Shown here: positions 25,026 to 33,988 of the stretch, piece after piece | Position numbering within the stretch: the stretch's first letter is position 1 | How the letters are laid out: each line of letters opens with the position of its first letter | Assembly: GCF_004770105.1 (NCBI RefSeq) | Contig: NZ_RQEY01000012.1 | Span: 1-64,000, forward strand | Length of the DNA stretch: 64,000 nucleotides | Reading direction: 5' to 3' | Source: Leptospira andrefontaineae | GTDB taxonomy: Bacteria > Spirochaetota > Leptospiria > Leptospirales > Leptospiraceae | Translations under genes and position numbers: made by a program | Notes under the pieces: model-generated | Databases searched by the model: none | The model's input: only the letters and a program-made list of their open reading frames with translations | Told to the model about the DNA's origin: nothing

Positions 25026-25439
25026 ATGAATCCTTATGTTAGAAATACCTTATCCGTGATTGCTGGACTTGTTCTTGGAAGTATAGTGAATATGGGAATT
25101 ATTACGATCAGCGGGAGTATTATTCCTCCTCCCGAAGGTGCTGATGTTACCACAATGGAGGGACTAAAGGCTTCTATTCATTTATTCCAACCCAAACATT
25201 TTATATTTCCCTTTTTAGCTCATGCTCTCGGAACATTCGTAGGGGCGTTGGTTACAGCTTTTCTTGTAACAAATCATAAACTCAAATTTGCTTTAGCGAT
25301 TGGAGCTTTCTTTTTAGTAGGCGGGACGGCGAACGTTCTAATGCTCCCGTCACCTGCTTGGTTTAATGTAGTAGATCTGGTTGGAGCTTATATTCCGACA
25401 AGTTATCTTGCGGGAATATTGATCATTAAGAAAAAGTAA
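25026..25439 (+). CDS. Small integral membrane protein
   Basis: A 137-residue protein with four hydrophobic helices (about 10-30, 58-80, 86-106, 113-131). Motif HFIFPFLAHALGTFVGALVTAF is typical of a widespread uncharacterised membrane family. Function unknown. Confidence 0.78.
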   Translation: MNPYVRNTLSVIAGLVLGSIVNMGIITISGSIIPPPEGADVTTMEGLKASIHLFQPKHFIFPFLAHALGTFVGALVTAFLVTNHKLKFALAIGAFFLVGGTANVLMLPSPAWFNVVDLVGAYIPTSYLAGILIIKKK

Positions 25440-25488
25440 ATTAGATCGAACGGAACTTCTTCTGATCTAAATTCTGTCAGGGTTATGC

Positions 25489-25875
25489 ATGGATAAGACA
25501 AAAAACACATTCCAATCAATTGATGAATACATCAAAACTTTTCCGAAAGAGGTCCAGTACATTCTTCAGGAACTCAGAAAAGTGATCCAAGAAGAAGCTC
25601 CAGAAGCAAGTGAGAAGATCAGTTATCAAATCCCGACTTTCTATCTGAACGGAAATTTAGTACATTTTGCTGCCTATAAAAATCATATCGGCTTTTATCC
25701 TGGAGCAAGCGGTATTGCTAAATTCAAAAAGGAAATCGATAAATATAAAAATGCAAAAGGTTCGGTTCAATTTCCGATAGCTCAACCTTTACCTTTTGAT
25801 TTAGTCCGTAAGATCGTAAAATTCAGAGTGGGAGAATATAAGAAGAAGGTCCCTAAAAAAGCGAAAAAGAAATAA
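25489..25875 (+). CDS. DUF1801 protein
   Basis: A 128-residue protein: SIDEYIKTFPKEVQYILQELRKVIQEEAPEASEKISYQIPTFYLNG split motifs, then HIGFYPGASGIAKF and SVQFPIAQPLPFDLVRKIVKFRVGE. Canonical DUF1801, with a Lys-rich tail. Related to iron-chaperone-like folds. Confidence 0.92.
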   Translation: MDKTKNTFQSIDEYIKTFPKEVQYILQELRKVIQEEAPEASEKISYQIPTFYLNGNLVHFAAYKNHIGFYPGASGIAKFKKEIDKYKNAKGSVQFPIAQPLPFDLVRKIVKFRVGEYKKKVPKKAKKK

Positions 25876-26020
25876 TTTCACAAAATATGCTGGCGATGAG
25901 TAGTCATCTTTGCGACAAACATCAGATTGTCGCATAATAGTATTCAAAATTCTTGTAATAGTTCTTGAACTTTTCCACCGAAGATCTCAAAATTGCACTC
26001 TCATTTGGAGGGACTATAGA

Positions 26021-26425
26021 ATGGGATCAGAAAACGTTTCGAAAGGTCAACTTTGGACCGGTCGAGTGCTCAGCGGATTGGTTACACTTTTTCTGCTTTT
26101 TGATGGAGTATTAAAATTTTTCTTAGATAAAATGCCGCCAGAGGCACAAGCAGAGGGAGCTAAACTAGGCTATCCACCTGAGGTTATGCCTTACTTAGGA
26201 ACAGTCTTGATCGTTAGCACCTTGTTATACGCTTTTCCTAGAACTGCTGTTTTAGGAGCAACCTTGCTTACAGGTTATTTAGGAGGTGCTGTTGCTACTC
26301 ATGTTCGTGTTTTAAATCCTCTTGGTTCTCATATTTTATTTCCTACCTATCTGGGGATTATTCTATGGGCAGGATTATATCTCAGATTTCCTAAATTAAG
26401 AGAAGTCACTCCTTGGCAGAAATAG
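26021..26425 (+). CDS. DoxX-like membrane protein
   Basis: ATG 26021 chosen for the GGAGGG Shine-Dalgarno at 26,007-26,012; the frame runs further up without a signal. A 134-residue protein with four helices: GRVLSGLVTLFLLFDGVLKFF, PYLGTVLIVSTLLYAFP, GATLLTGYLGGAVATHVR, TYLGIILWAGLYLRFP. DoxX-like family; role not established. Confidence 0.9.
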   Translation: MGSENVSKGQLWTGRVLSGLVTLFLLFDGVLKFFLDKMPPEAQAEGAKLGYPPEVMPYLGTVLIVSTLLYAFPRTAVLGATLLTGYLGGAVATHVRVLNPLGSHILFPTYLGIILWAGLYLRFPKLREVTPWQK

Positions 26426-26474
26426 AATAATAAGTCGCGATGTAGATGATCCAAATTCAGGAAAAATTTGCATC

Positions 26475-27110
26475 GTGACAGTTCTTCCGATTTTGAAGTA
26501 TAAATCCTTAATATTCACCTTTCTATTTTTATGTGTCGATTGCGGCACGACGATACAGGTTGTTCAAGATCCTTTCAGAGACATTATTGTTGTTAAGATG
26601 GATATGGACCACGAGGCGAAAGTGGATAATCCTAACAAGAATGTGTATTCTTACGGCGGTCAATACGCGAAAGAAATTAAGAATGGAGTGATTTCTCAGA
26701 TCACTTTGATCATCAGACTCCAAGGTACTGAAACTCTTGCTGCCCTGGGACCGGAAGCATACATAAAAATTGATCGTAAATCTACGAAACTGATTCTCTC
26801 TGATTCGAATTATTCTGCAAATCAAGTAACTGTTCGTACTCAAGTTCCTGCAAATATGGGACCCGGAATCGGTTTTGGATACGGCTACGGCGGCGTTCCT
26901 ATGACTACCACCAGGACTTCTACATTAACTTCTAATATTCTTTCAGGCAAGTTGACTTTTACGAAAGAAATGGAGAATGATATTCTTTCTGCGAAATCTC
27001 TTCAATTTAGATTGTATAGTGCGAATGATGCAATTGATCTATTTGTTTCCGACTCTCAGCTTGAGATCATCCAAAAGTTTATAAAGAATAGGGGAGAAGT
27101 CCAAAAATAA
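26475..27110 (+). CDS. Hypothetical lipoprotein
   Basis: A 211-residue protein starting GTG. A hydrophobic N terminus ends FLCVDCGTT, fitting a spirochaete lipobox. The mature part is beta-rich with a Gly/Tyr patch (GFGYGYGGVP). No family recognised. Confidence 0.68.
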   Translation: MTVLPILKYKSLIFTFLFLCVDCGTTIQVVQDPFRDIIVVKMDMDHEAKVDNPNKNVYSYGGQYAKEIKNGVISQITLIIRLQGTETLAALGPEAYIKIDRKSTKLILSDSNYSANQVTVRTQVPANMGPGIGFGYGYGGVPMTTTRTSTLTSNILSGKLTFTKEMENDILSAKSLQFRLYSANDAIDLFVSDSQLEIIQKFIKNRGEVQK

Positions 27111-27114
27111 GTTT

Positions 27115-27345
27115 CTATTTTTGAGAGAATGCAGAGAAAAAATAAACTGCAGGTTTATCATACAATTGATACAACTTTAAGAAGATCTCCACTTCTAAAG
27201 ATATACTTCCTGATTCTAACTTCGAAATGAAACTTTGACTGGTCCCTAACTGCTCGGCGACTTCTGATTGAGTGAGCCCGGCTTCGATCCTTGCCTGTTT
27301 CAGGGACTTTAAGAATTTTTTCTTTTGCCGGTCCGTTACTTTCAA
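27115..27345 (-). CDS. XRE-type HTH regulator
   Basis: A 76-residue single-domain Cro/CI-type HTH: LKQARIEAGLTQSEVAEQLGTSQSFISKLESGSISL. Stop lies 4 bp from the end of the convergent lipoprotein gene. Stand-alone HTH, target unknown. Confidence 0.9.
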   Translation of the reverse strand: MKVTDRQKKKFLKSLKQARIEAGLTQSEVAEQLGTSQSFISKLESGSISLEVEIFLKLYQLYDKPAVYFFSAFSQK

Positions 27346-27539
27346 GAATTTGCCTGGTTTACCAACTTAGTGATAAATCTAGGATTTTTGCGATTCTAAT
27401 TTCGATCTTCCCCCGGAATCTTCATTTTCGTTTACTTCCTTCCGATTTATTCCAAACCTTTCTTAAAATTTCTTGCCTCAATCTTCCTTTCTTTTTTAAC
27501 TCCATTACATACAAATCCTAAAACTTTTGGTCCTAAACT

Positions 27540-29093
27540 ATGACCCAAGAATTAGAACTTAGGCTTTTGCCTGAGATCGCCGAACAATCGGATCGGCTTA
27601 CAGAATATATTTCCAAATCCAAAAAGATCTCTTTGTCGGATATCACACATATTGAGGTCTTAAATCATTCTATTGATGCCAGACAAAAAACTGTATTCGT
27701 TAATCTCAAAGTTCGAGTTTATATTAACGAAGAATTTGTAGCGGAACAGGTCCATCTTCCTGATTTTCCTGATGTAAAAAATTCCAAAGAAGTGATCGTT
27801 ATCGGCGCTGGGCCTGCGGGTTTATTCTCTGCTTTAGAGCTCATTCAGTCCGGTTTAAAACCTATTGTTTTGGAAAGAGGAAAGGACGTTAAATCAAGGC
27901 CCAAAGATCTTCAGAATATCAATGCTCACCATATTGTGGATGAGGATTCTAATTATTGTTTCGGAGAAGGTGGGGCAGGTACTTACTCCGACGGTAAACT
28001 TTATACAAGATCCAAAAAGAGAGGAAATATCCGTCGTATCTTGGAGCTACTTGTAGGTTTTGGAGCAAATCCTAATATTCTAATAGAAGCACATCCTCAT
28101 ATAGGGACCAATAAACTTCCTAATATCGTTCGTAGAATGAGAGAAACTATCCAAGAAAGAGGAGGAGAAGTCCATTTCAATCAAAGAGTAACCGATCTGA
28201 TCTTAGAAGGGAATTCTATTAAAGGTGTTGTCACTAAGAATGGAGATCGTTTTCTTTCCGACAAAGTAATTTTGGCCACTGGACATTCTGCTCGAGATAT
28301 ATTCGAATTATTATATCATAAAGGAATAGAGATCCATTTAAAACCTTTGGCTGTAGGAGTCAGGGTAGAGCATAAACAATCCTTAATAGATTCGATCCAG
28401 TACAGCTGTGAAGATAGAGGCCCCTTTCTTCCTCCTTCTCCTTATAGTATCGTAAAACAGATCCAGGGAAGGGGAGTGTATTCTTTTTGTATGTGTCCTG
28501 GAGGAGTAATTGCAGCTTGTGCCACAAAACCGGGAGAAGTTGTCACTAATGGATGGTCATCTTCCAAAAGAGCGAGGCCTACTGCAAATTCAGGGATAGT
28601 AGTGGAACTCAGACAGGAGGACTTTCTTCCATTCCAAAAGTTTGGACCTTTGGCTGCGATGGAGTTCCAGAAAGAGATAGAACAAAAGGCTTGGATTGCT
28701 GGAGGGAAAACACAAACTGCTCCGGCGACTCGACTTCTAGATTTTGTAGAAGGTAAAATTTCTTCCGATCTGCCTAAAACTTCTTATCCTCCTGGAATTG
28801 TGTCTGCGGATCTTTCTTCGGTTCTTCCTAAATTCGTAATGAAGGCTTTGCAAAACGGATTCAAAGAATTTAATAAATCCATGAAAGGATATTTAACAAA
28901 CGAAGCAGTGGTTCATGCTCCCGAGACCAGGACTTCTTCTCCCGTTAGTATTCCTAGGGATCCGGAAACTTTGGAACATATCCGCATCAAAGGTTTGTAT
29001 CCTTGCGGAGAAGGAGCCGGATATGCAGGTGGGATCGTATCTGCCGCGATGGACGGTATCAGATGTGCACAAGCTTGTGCGGTTAGTGTTTAG
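27540..29093 (+). CDS. FAD-dependent oxidoreductase (COG2509-like)
   Basis: A 517-residue protein. An N-terminal 80-residue domain precedes a Rossmann FAD site (VIVIGAGPAGLFSALELIQSG). Then FGEGGAGTYSDGKLYTR and IILATGHSARD-type motifs, and YPCGEGAGYAGGIVSAAMDGIR at the C terminus close the FAD site. This is the COG2509 uncharacterised FAD-dependent dehydrogenase family, related to BaiN/HI0933. Cytoplasmic; substrate unknown. Confidence 0.92.
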   Translation: MTQELELRLLPEIAEQSDRLTEYISKSKKISLSDITHIEVLNHSIDARQKTVFVNLKVRVYINEEFVAEQVHLPDFPDVKNSKEVIVIGAGPAGLFSALELIQSGLKPIVLERGKDVKSRPKDLQNINAHHIVDEDSNYCFGEGGAGTYSDGKLYTRSKKRGNIRRILELLVGFGANPNILIEAHPHIGTNKLPNIVRRMRETIQERGGEVHFNQRVTDLILEGNSIKGVVTKNGDRFLSDKVILATGHSARDIFELLYHKGIEIHLKPLAVGVRVEHKQSLIDSIQYSCEDRGPFLPPSPYSIVKQIQGRGVYSFCMCPGGVIAACATKPGEVVTNGWSSSKRARPTANSGIVVELRQEDFLPFQKFGPLAAMEFQKEIEQKAWIAGGKTQTAPATRLLDFVEGKISSDLPKTSYPPGIVSADLSSVLPKFVMKALQNGFKEFNKSMKGYLTNEAVVHAPETRTSSPVSIPRDPETLEHIRIKGLYPCGEGAGYAGGIVSAAMDGIRCAQACAVSV

Positions 29094-29104
29094 AATTTCT
29101 AATC

Positions 29105-29625
29105 ATGATAAACCATTATGACAAAATAGATTCTGCGCTGGATTTTATTGAAAAAAATCTCAAGAATAATATCTCCGTAAAGGATGTCTCAGAGAATTCA
29201 TTCAGTTCTCTTTGGCATTTCCAAAGAATATTCAGATATATGACCGGATATTCCGTGTATTCATATATTCGAAAAAGAAGGCTTTCTGAAGCGGCACAAA
29301 AACTGATCCTAACAAAATCCAAGGCGTTTATTCTAATTGGGACTTAGAGGAGAATTTTGATTTTTTCGTAGGTGCAGAAGTAAACCCCGAGGTTTCAGCT
29401 CCTTCTGGCCTTACAAAACAAATACTAACTGCTTCGAAATATATGTTATTCACCGTTCCCGGGAATACTACTGAAAAGTTACTGAACGCTTGGAAATATA
29501 TTTACGGTACATGGCTTGCAAATAGTGAATATGAAAGAGGATCGGAAGATGATTTTGAGGTTTTTGACGAAAGATTCTGGGATCCCCAAAATCCACTTTC
29601 TGAAATTTATATTTCAATTCGTTAA
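29105..29625 (+). pseudogene. Broken AraC-type regulator with GyrI-like effector domain
   Basis: Residues from 29105 match the first half of an AraC HTH domain (ALDFIEKNLKNNISVKDVSENS, WHFQRIFRYMTGYSVYSYIRKRRLSEAAQKL). The frame then stops at 29347. In another frame, from about 29320 to 29625, the C-terminal part of a GyrI-like ligand domain follows (NWDLEENFDFFVGAEV, YMLFTVPGNTTEKLLNAWKYIYGTWL, FEVFDERFW). The second helix-turn-helix and the first part of the GyrI domain are missing, so an internal deletion plus frame change has inactivated it. Confidence 0.85.
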
Positions 29626-29727
29626 AAAGCACAAAAGGTCAAGATTGAATATTGGAATTCCTGTATAATCTTAAGCTAAGAAATATTGCATTATAGGAAC
29701 TCCTACAGCGGAGATCTAAGTATCCCC

Positions 29728-30171
29728 ATGCCCCAGAAAAAGAATCAGTTCCAAAAATTCACGAATCCGGATGTGGCGGAAACATTCTCAGAATATTCCC
29801 CCTCAGTCCGAGAAAAATTATTTCGTTTGAGAGAACTTATATTCGAAACCGCGCAAGAGATCCAAGAAGTTGGGAGGATAGAAGAGGTCCTAAAATGGGG
29901 ACAGCCTAGTTATCTCACTCCCGAATCCAAAAGTGGAACTACGATCCGCATAGATGCGATCAAAGGGGAATCGAAAGAATATGCGATCTTCTTTCATTGC
30001 CAAACGGATCTCATCTCCAGATTCAGAAAATTATACCCTAAAACATTTCATTTTGAAGGAAATAGAAGTATTATATTTTCAGAAAGTTCTAAGCTGCCTG
30101 AAAAGGAACTAAAACAATGTATTTCTTTTGCTTTAACTTACCATTCTGATAAAAAGAAAAAGCCGAATTAA
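29728..30171 (+). CDS. DUF1801-like protein
   Basis: Start at ATG 29728 (MPQKKNQ) preferred; an in-frame TTG at 29686 is the alternative. A 147-residue protein: VREKLFRLRELIFETAQEI, EEVLKWGQPSYLTPESKSG, AIFFHCQTDLISRFR, KLPEKELKQCISFALTYH. The core fits DUF1801/YdhG-like proteins. The fourth such gene in 8 kb. Confidence 0.82.
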   Translation: MPQKKNQFQKFTNPDVAETFSEYSPSVREKLFRLRELIFETAQEIQEVGRIEEVLKWGQPSYLTPESKSGTTIRIDAIKGESKEYAIFFHCQTDLISRFRKLYPKTFHFEGNRSIIFSESSKLPEKELKQCISFALTYHSDKKKKPN

Positions 30172-30596
30172 AACCAGGATCTAAAAATATCCGGGACATT
30201 ACTTACAGTTCTGGTAGCGTAATCCATAAACACTAAACCTGTTTTGGCATTACATACAATTTTTCCATTAATAGGTCCATCTGTATGGATCATTCTATAA
30301 TACAGATCGCAACCTTTTGCACTGAAATCTCCAGCACCGATCTCTACTCGGACCTGATCTCCAAAAAAAGCTTCTGCCTTATATTCTACTACCAGATCGG
30401 TAAGAATAATACCGTACCCGTTCACATCCAGTTCTGAAAATCCCTTCTCTTTGAATAGTCTTGCTCTGGATTCATGTAAAAGAGAAACCACTTTATCATG
30501 AGCTAAATGTGCCGCAAAATTTGTATCATAGATCCTGATATTTAAGCTGGTGGACCAAGCCAATTTTTCGGGAAGATCCAGTTGAACTCTTGCCAT
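30168..30596 (-). CDS. Acyl-CoA thioesterase, YbgC/FadM-like
   Basis: A 142-residue hot-dog-fold protein: IRIYDTNFAAHLAHDKVVSLLHESRARLFKEKGF, VVEYKAEAFFGDQVRVEIGA and KTGLVFMDYATRTVSNVP. The N-A-H-L-x-H segment replaces the usual D-x-x-G-H-x-N, as in the 4-HBA-CoA-like subgroup. It should hydrolyse acyl-CoA. Stop overlaps the convergent DUF1801 gene end by 4 bp. Confidence 0.88.
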   Translation of the reverse strand: MARVQLDLPEKLAWSTSLNIRIYDTNFAAHLAHDKVVSLLHESRARLFKEKGFSELDVNGYGIILTDLVVEYKAEAFFGDQVRVEIGAGDFSAKGCDLYYRMIHTDGPINGKIVCNAKTGLVFMDYATRTVSNVPDIFRSWF

Positions 30597-30617
30597 TATT
30601 TATCCTTTTGAAATGTA

Positions 30618-31337
30618 CTAGTTGTTATAGCCCTTTTCCTTGCGGGCCTCTTCTAATTTTCGGATTACATCTTCTGCATCTTGTATTTTCTCTCTTTCCT
30701 CTTCCGGAGTCATTGTTTCCGGCTGTGTAGGAATGGTGAGATTGTCCATTTGTGTATCATCTTTTAAGAAAAAAATACCGTAAGAGATAAGTCCTATGAT
30801 CAAACCGGAAATGATACTTATTCTTTGTCCCGCTTCTATGCCATAGAATAGAACTAGAATAGTCAAAAAGGAAAAGTATATAAAGAATATTAAATATACG
30901 ATAGACCCGAAAATTCCAGTAAATCCAAAGAAGATCAGAAATCCCAAGATCAAAAATGAATGAGCAAGTTTAGAACTTAATTCTAGACCTCTATTAGTTT
31001 CGAAAGGGTAAGAGAAAATTTTAGAAATTCCCCAAAGGACTCCTGTGCTTGCTCCTATATAAATTATAGTTAATAGTAATGCATACAGAGTCCCGAAAAA
31101 TAAGTCGGGTATAATCACTCTGGTTAGCATATTCAGAAGAGATCCGCCTAAAAACACATACTGCAATCCTAGAGCTTTAAAAGAAAGATGTGCGAAAAAA
31201 TATCCGACCAAGATGGGGATAGAAGTTTTAACAAATAAGATCGGATATCCGGGGAAGGGTGCTTTTTTTTGAAGTTCTTCTTTAGGAGAACGAATAAAGT
31301 TCCAGAAATTTTGAAAAAAAGATGAGATCAGTTTCAT
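30618..31337 (-). CDS. Yip1-family membrane protein
   Basis: A 239-residue protein with five membrane helices and N-terminal SFFQNFWNFIRSPKEELQ, the Yip1 opening. The C terminus is a charged helix (PEEEREKIQDAEDVIRKLEEARKEKG). The start codon directly follows the hairpin at 31,338-31,368, and no Shine-Dalgarno lies between. Role unknown; bacterial Yip1 proteins are uncharacterised. Confidence 0.82.
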   Translation of the reverse strand: MKLISSFFQNFWNFIRSPKEELQKKAPFPGYPILFVKTSIPILVGYFFAHLSFKALGLQYVFLGGSLLNMLTRVIIPDLFFGTLYALLLTIIYIGASTGVLWGISKIFSYPFETNRGLELSSKLAHSFLILGFLIFFGFTGIFGSIVYLIFFIYFSFLTILVLFYGIEAGQRISIISGLIIGLISYGIFFLKDDTQMDNLTIPTQPETMTPEEEREKIQDAEDVIRKLEEARKEKGYNN

Positions 31338-31368
31338 TCGGGTCCCGCAAATATTTACAGGGACCCGA
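31338..31368 (-). promoter_or_regulatory. Hairpin abutting a start codon
   Basis: Perfect 9-bp stem TCGGGTCCC (31,338-31,346) / GGGACCCGA (31,360-31,368) with a 13-nt loop, in the 53-bp gap between the glutamate-synthase-like gene and the Yip1 gene. On the minus strand it ends at the base before the ATG. It may be a terminator of the upstream gene, or it may control initiation of the downstream gene. Confidence 0.6.
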
Positions 31369-31390
31369 CCTAATGCAAGCGATTTAAAAA

Positions 31391-32959
31391 CTAACTGAGT
31401 GCAGTGATATTGCTCGTATAATCCATCATTGTGGTGAATTTTACAGGAGCTCTTTCGTATTCCAAAACTTCAGTCAGGGTCCTGAATCTATTTTGACCCG
31501 CTCCGATCTCTATATCGTTCCCAGTAAATTGAAGCGGATGTTCGTATCCGCATGCATGAGCCACAGATAATAATTCTTTTCTAAACCCTTTGATATAGTT
31601 TGCCGCACGTTTTGCTTTTAACTCCACATCCAAACCTGCCTGTAGCCATTTACTTTGTGTGGCTACTCCTGCTGGGCAATGGCCTGTATGACATTTTTGT
31701 GCTTGGATACAACCTATAGACATCATGGCCTCTCTTGCTACGTGGATTAGATCACAACCCATAGCGAATGCAACTATGGCTCTGTCCGGAAAACCTAATT
31801 TTCCACTTCCGATCCATACAACTCTATCGGCAATTTCGTACTTTTGAAAAATCTTATATACTCTAGCAAATCCCACCTTAAAGGGAAGAGAAACGTGATC
31901 GGTAAAAGTTAATGGTGCCGCTCCTGTTCCTCCTTCTCCTCCATCGATCGTGATGAAATCAGGACCTTGTCCTGTTTCTTTCATCCTACTCGCAAGTTCC
32001 TCCCAAAACTTAGATTCTCCCACTGCACTTTTAATCCCTATCGGAAGACCCGAAGCAGATGCTAATTTTTCTATAAAATCGATCAGGCTTTTTACATCGT
32101 CGAATTCAGTATGCGCATTAGGCGAAATACAATCCTGCCCAGGTTTAATCCCTCTGATCTCTGCGATCTCTTTGGTTACCTTCGCACCAGGTAGAATCCC
32201 TCCTTTCCCGGGTTTTGCACCTTGAGAAAGTTTGATCTCAATTGCTCTCACATTCGGATTTGCATCTAAACGTTTTAAGAAATGATCTAAGGAAAATTTA
32301 CCTTTTTCGTCCCTTGCACCGAAATATCCTGTTCCTAATTGCCATACAACATCTGCACCGAAATTATGATAAGGAGAAAGTCCACCTTCTCCCGTATTAT
32401 GATAACAACGTGCGATCTTTGCGCCTTTGTCTAAGGAAGATACTGCTCTTTCTCCTAAAGATCCATAAGACATTGCGGAGATGTTTACAACTGATGCAGG
32501 TCTATATAATTTTTTTCTGTTCCTGAATTCTCCCATCACTTTGAGAGAAGGGATCATAGAACTATCACCTTCTATAAACTTTGCTTTGCTGTCAGAGAAG
32601 GGGAAAGCGGAATGTTTGATGATAGGATAACCTGCGTCGTATAATAATTCGGTAGTTCCAAAACCGAAATTATTATTTTGCATCTTCGCTGTGGCGTAGA
32701 CCCAGGATCTCTCCGCCCTGTTAAAAGGCATTTCCTCCTTATCGTTTGCCACCCAGTATTGCCTGAGCTCCGGTCCTATTTTTTCAAATAGATATCTGAT
32801 ATGGCCAACGATCGGAAAGTTATGTTTGATCGTATGTTTTTTCTGGAATATATCATGGATAAAAACGCAGAATAAAAAAAGGAAAGCGACTCCCGACCAA
32901 AAAAGCCAAGCGTGTTCATCTATCAAGTTCAGATATTCTATTAATAGTTCTTCAGACAT
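31391..32959 (-). CDS. FMN-binding glutamate-synthase-like protein
   Basis: A 522-residue protein: an N-terminal membrane segment (WLFWSGVAFLFLFCVFI) then the GltS/GltB alpha-subunit-like FMN domain. Motifs: SAMSYGSLGERAVSSLDKGA, NTGEGGLSPYH, IEIKLSQGAKPGKGGILPG, DFITIDGGEGGTGAAPL and CIQAQKCHTGHCPAGVATQ, whose Cys spacing fits the 3Fe-4S cluster. Such membrane-anchored relatives lack the glutaminase domain; their electron acceptor is unknown. Confidence 0.93.
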   Translation of the reverse strand: MSEELLIEYLNLIDEHAWLFWSGVAFLFLFCVFIHDIFQKKHTIKHNFPIVGHIRYLFEKIGPELRQYWVANDKEEMPFNRAERSWVYATAKMQNNNFGFGTTELLYDAGYPIIKHSAFPFSDSKAKFIEGDSSMIPSLKVMGEFRNRKKLYRPASVVNISAMSYGSLGERAVSSLDKGAKIARCYHNTGEGGLSPYHNFGADVVWQLGTGYFGARDEKGKFSLDHFLKRLDANPNVRAIEIKLSQGAKPGKGGILPGAKVTKEIAEIRGIKPGQDCISPNAHTEFDDVKSLIDFIEKLASASGLPIGIKSAVGESKFWEELASRMKETGQGPDFITIDGGEGGTGAAPLTFTDHVSLPFKVGFARVYKIFQKYEIADRVVWIGSGKLGFPDRAIVAFAMGCDLIHVAREAMMSIGCIQAQKCHTGHCPAGVATQSKWLQAGLDVELKAKRAANYIKGFRKELLSVAHACGYEHPLQFTGNDIEIGAGQNRFRTLTEVLEYERAPVKFTTMMDYTSNITALS

Positions 32960-33053
32960 GCGCCGAAGTATAGCCGACAGGCAAGAAATTGCAAATTAGT
33001 TTTTAGGGGTTTAGATCCTAAGTTAAGAGCGATGCGACAATATCAGAAAACAA

Positions 33054-33851
33054 TCAAACATGTAAGACGAATTCTTTTTTGAATTCTTTTCTTGCAGTCA
33101 TCCTAATTCCTGAAAATTTTTTGCCATCCTGGATTACGAAACTATTACTCTTCACCCAATCCCCAGTATTGATAATATTCATTTTGGGGATACATAAGAA
33201 ATCATGGGTATGACCCGAGATCAAAACCTTCTTATCTTGGTGAGTAAGTTTGGAAAGTTTTTGGTAATAATGTAATGCCTCTTCTACTGTGCTTGGGTCT
33301 TGTCTGTTTAAATGTTTATGGTAGAAGTTTTCTGAAAATTTGAATAATGCAGGAAGAGCGGACGCGAATATATGAAGGATTCTTAAGACAAGAATGGAGC
33401 CCATCCAGGTAAATTTATTGTACTGTCCTTGGTGTCCATGGATAGCGATCAGAGTTTCATTCTCTGCCTTTTCACAGATGATCCAACCTCTTTCAATCAG
33501 ATAATGTTCTACCTTAGGGGTAAGTCTCATCAGGTAAGAAGTGGTATCATGGTTCCCAATAATATAATATTTTTTCCCGTTCCCGGAAGAGAGCCGATCC
33601 AAACGTTCGAAAAGTTTATTAAATCTTTTTTTGCCTTTTACTCTTTGTAACCTTCTATCCGCGCTGAAAAACCAGTTTTCAATAATGTCCCCGACAAGGT
33701 ATAGATTGTCGAATCTGACTTCCTTTTTATTCAGATGATCCAGTAATTGGAAGAGCTCTTTGTGCTTATGGGATTTGATCTTCTTGTTCAGAAGATAATG
33801 GATGTCCGAAATGAAAAACGCGTCGTAAAGTCTTCCTCTTCGAAATTTCAT
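33054..33851 (-). CDS. Metallophosphoesterase, LpxH-like
   Basis: A 265-residue calcineurin-fold protein with all metal motifs: FISDIHYL (D16, H18), LVGDIIENW (D55), IIGNHDTTSY, IAIHGHQGQYN and LISGHTHDF. The layout matches UDP-2,3-diacylglucosamine diphosphatases of the LpxH group, which act at the membrane in lipid A synthesis. Other LpxH-like phosphoesterases exist, so the substrate is inferred. Confidence 0.88.
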   Translation of the reverse strand: MKFRRGRLYDAFFISDIHYLLNKKIKSHKHKELFQLLDHLNKKEVRFDNLYLVGDIIENWFFSADRRLQRVKGKKRFNKLFERLDRLSSGNGKKYYIIGNHDTTSYLMRLTPKVEHYLIERGWIICEKAENETLIAIHGHQGQYNKFTWMGSILVLRILHIFASALPALFKFSENFYHKHLNRQDPSTVEEALHYYQKLSKLTHQDKKVLISGHTHDFLCIPKMNIINTGDWVKSNSFVIQDGKKFSGIRMTARKEFKKEFVLHV

Positions 33852-33988
33852 CTAGTAGAATAATACCTTACTTCCATAAGACGAAATCTTGCAAGATTGT
33901 CAACGGATTCGAGACTCGGATCGCCTTTCTAAAAACTTTTCAAGATGAAAAAACGATTACATTTTTTCTAAGGACTCTTCTTGGTCCT

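Noticed and set aside
17569..25875. Small accessory genes right of the array as old cassettes
   Set aside because: They are cargo types often seen in cassettes, but lie on both strands with no attC traces between them.
32242..32526. Plus-strand frames opposite the glutamate-synthase-like gene
   Set aside because: No domain and fully overlapped by a well-supported gene; shadows.
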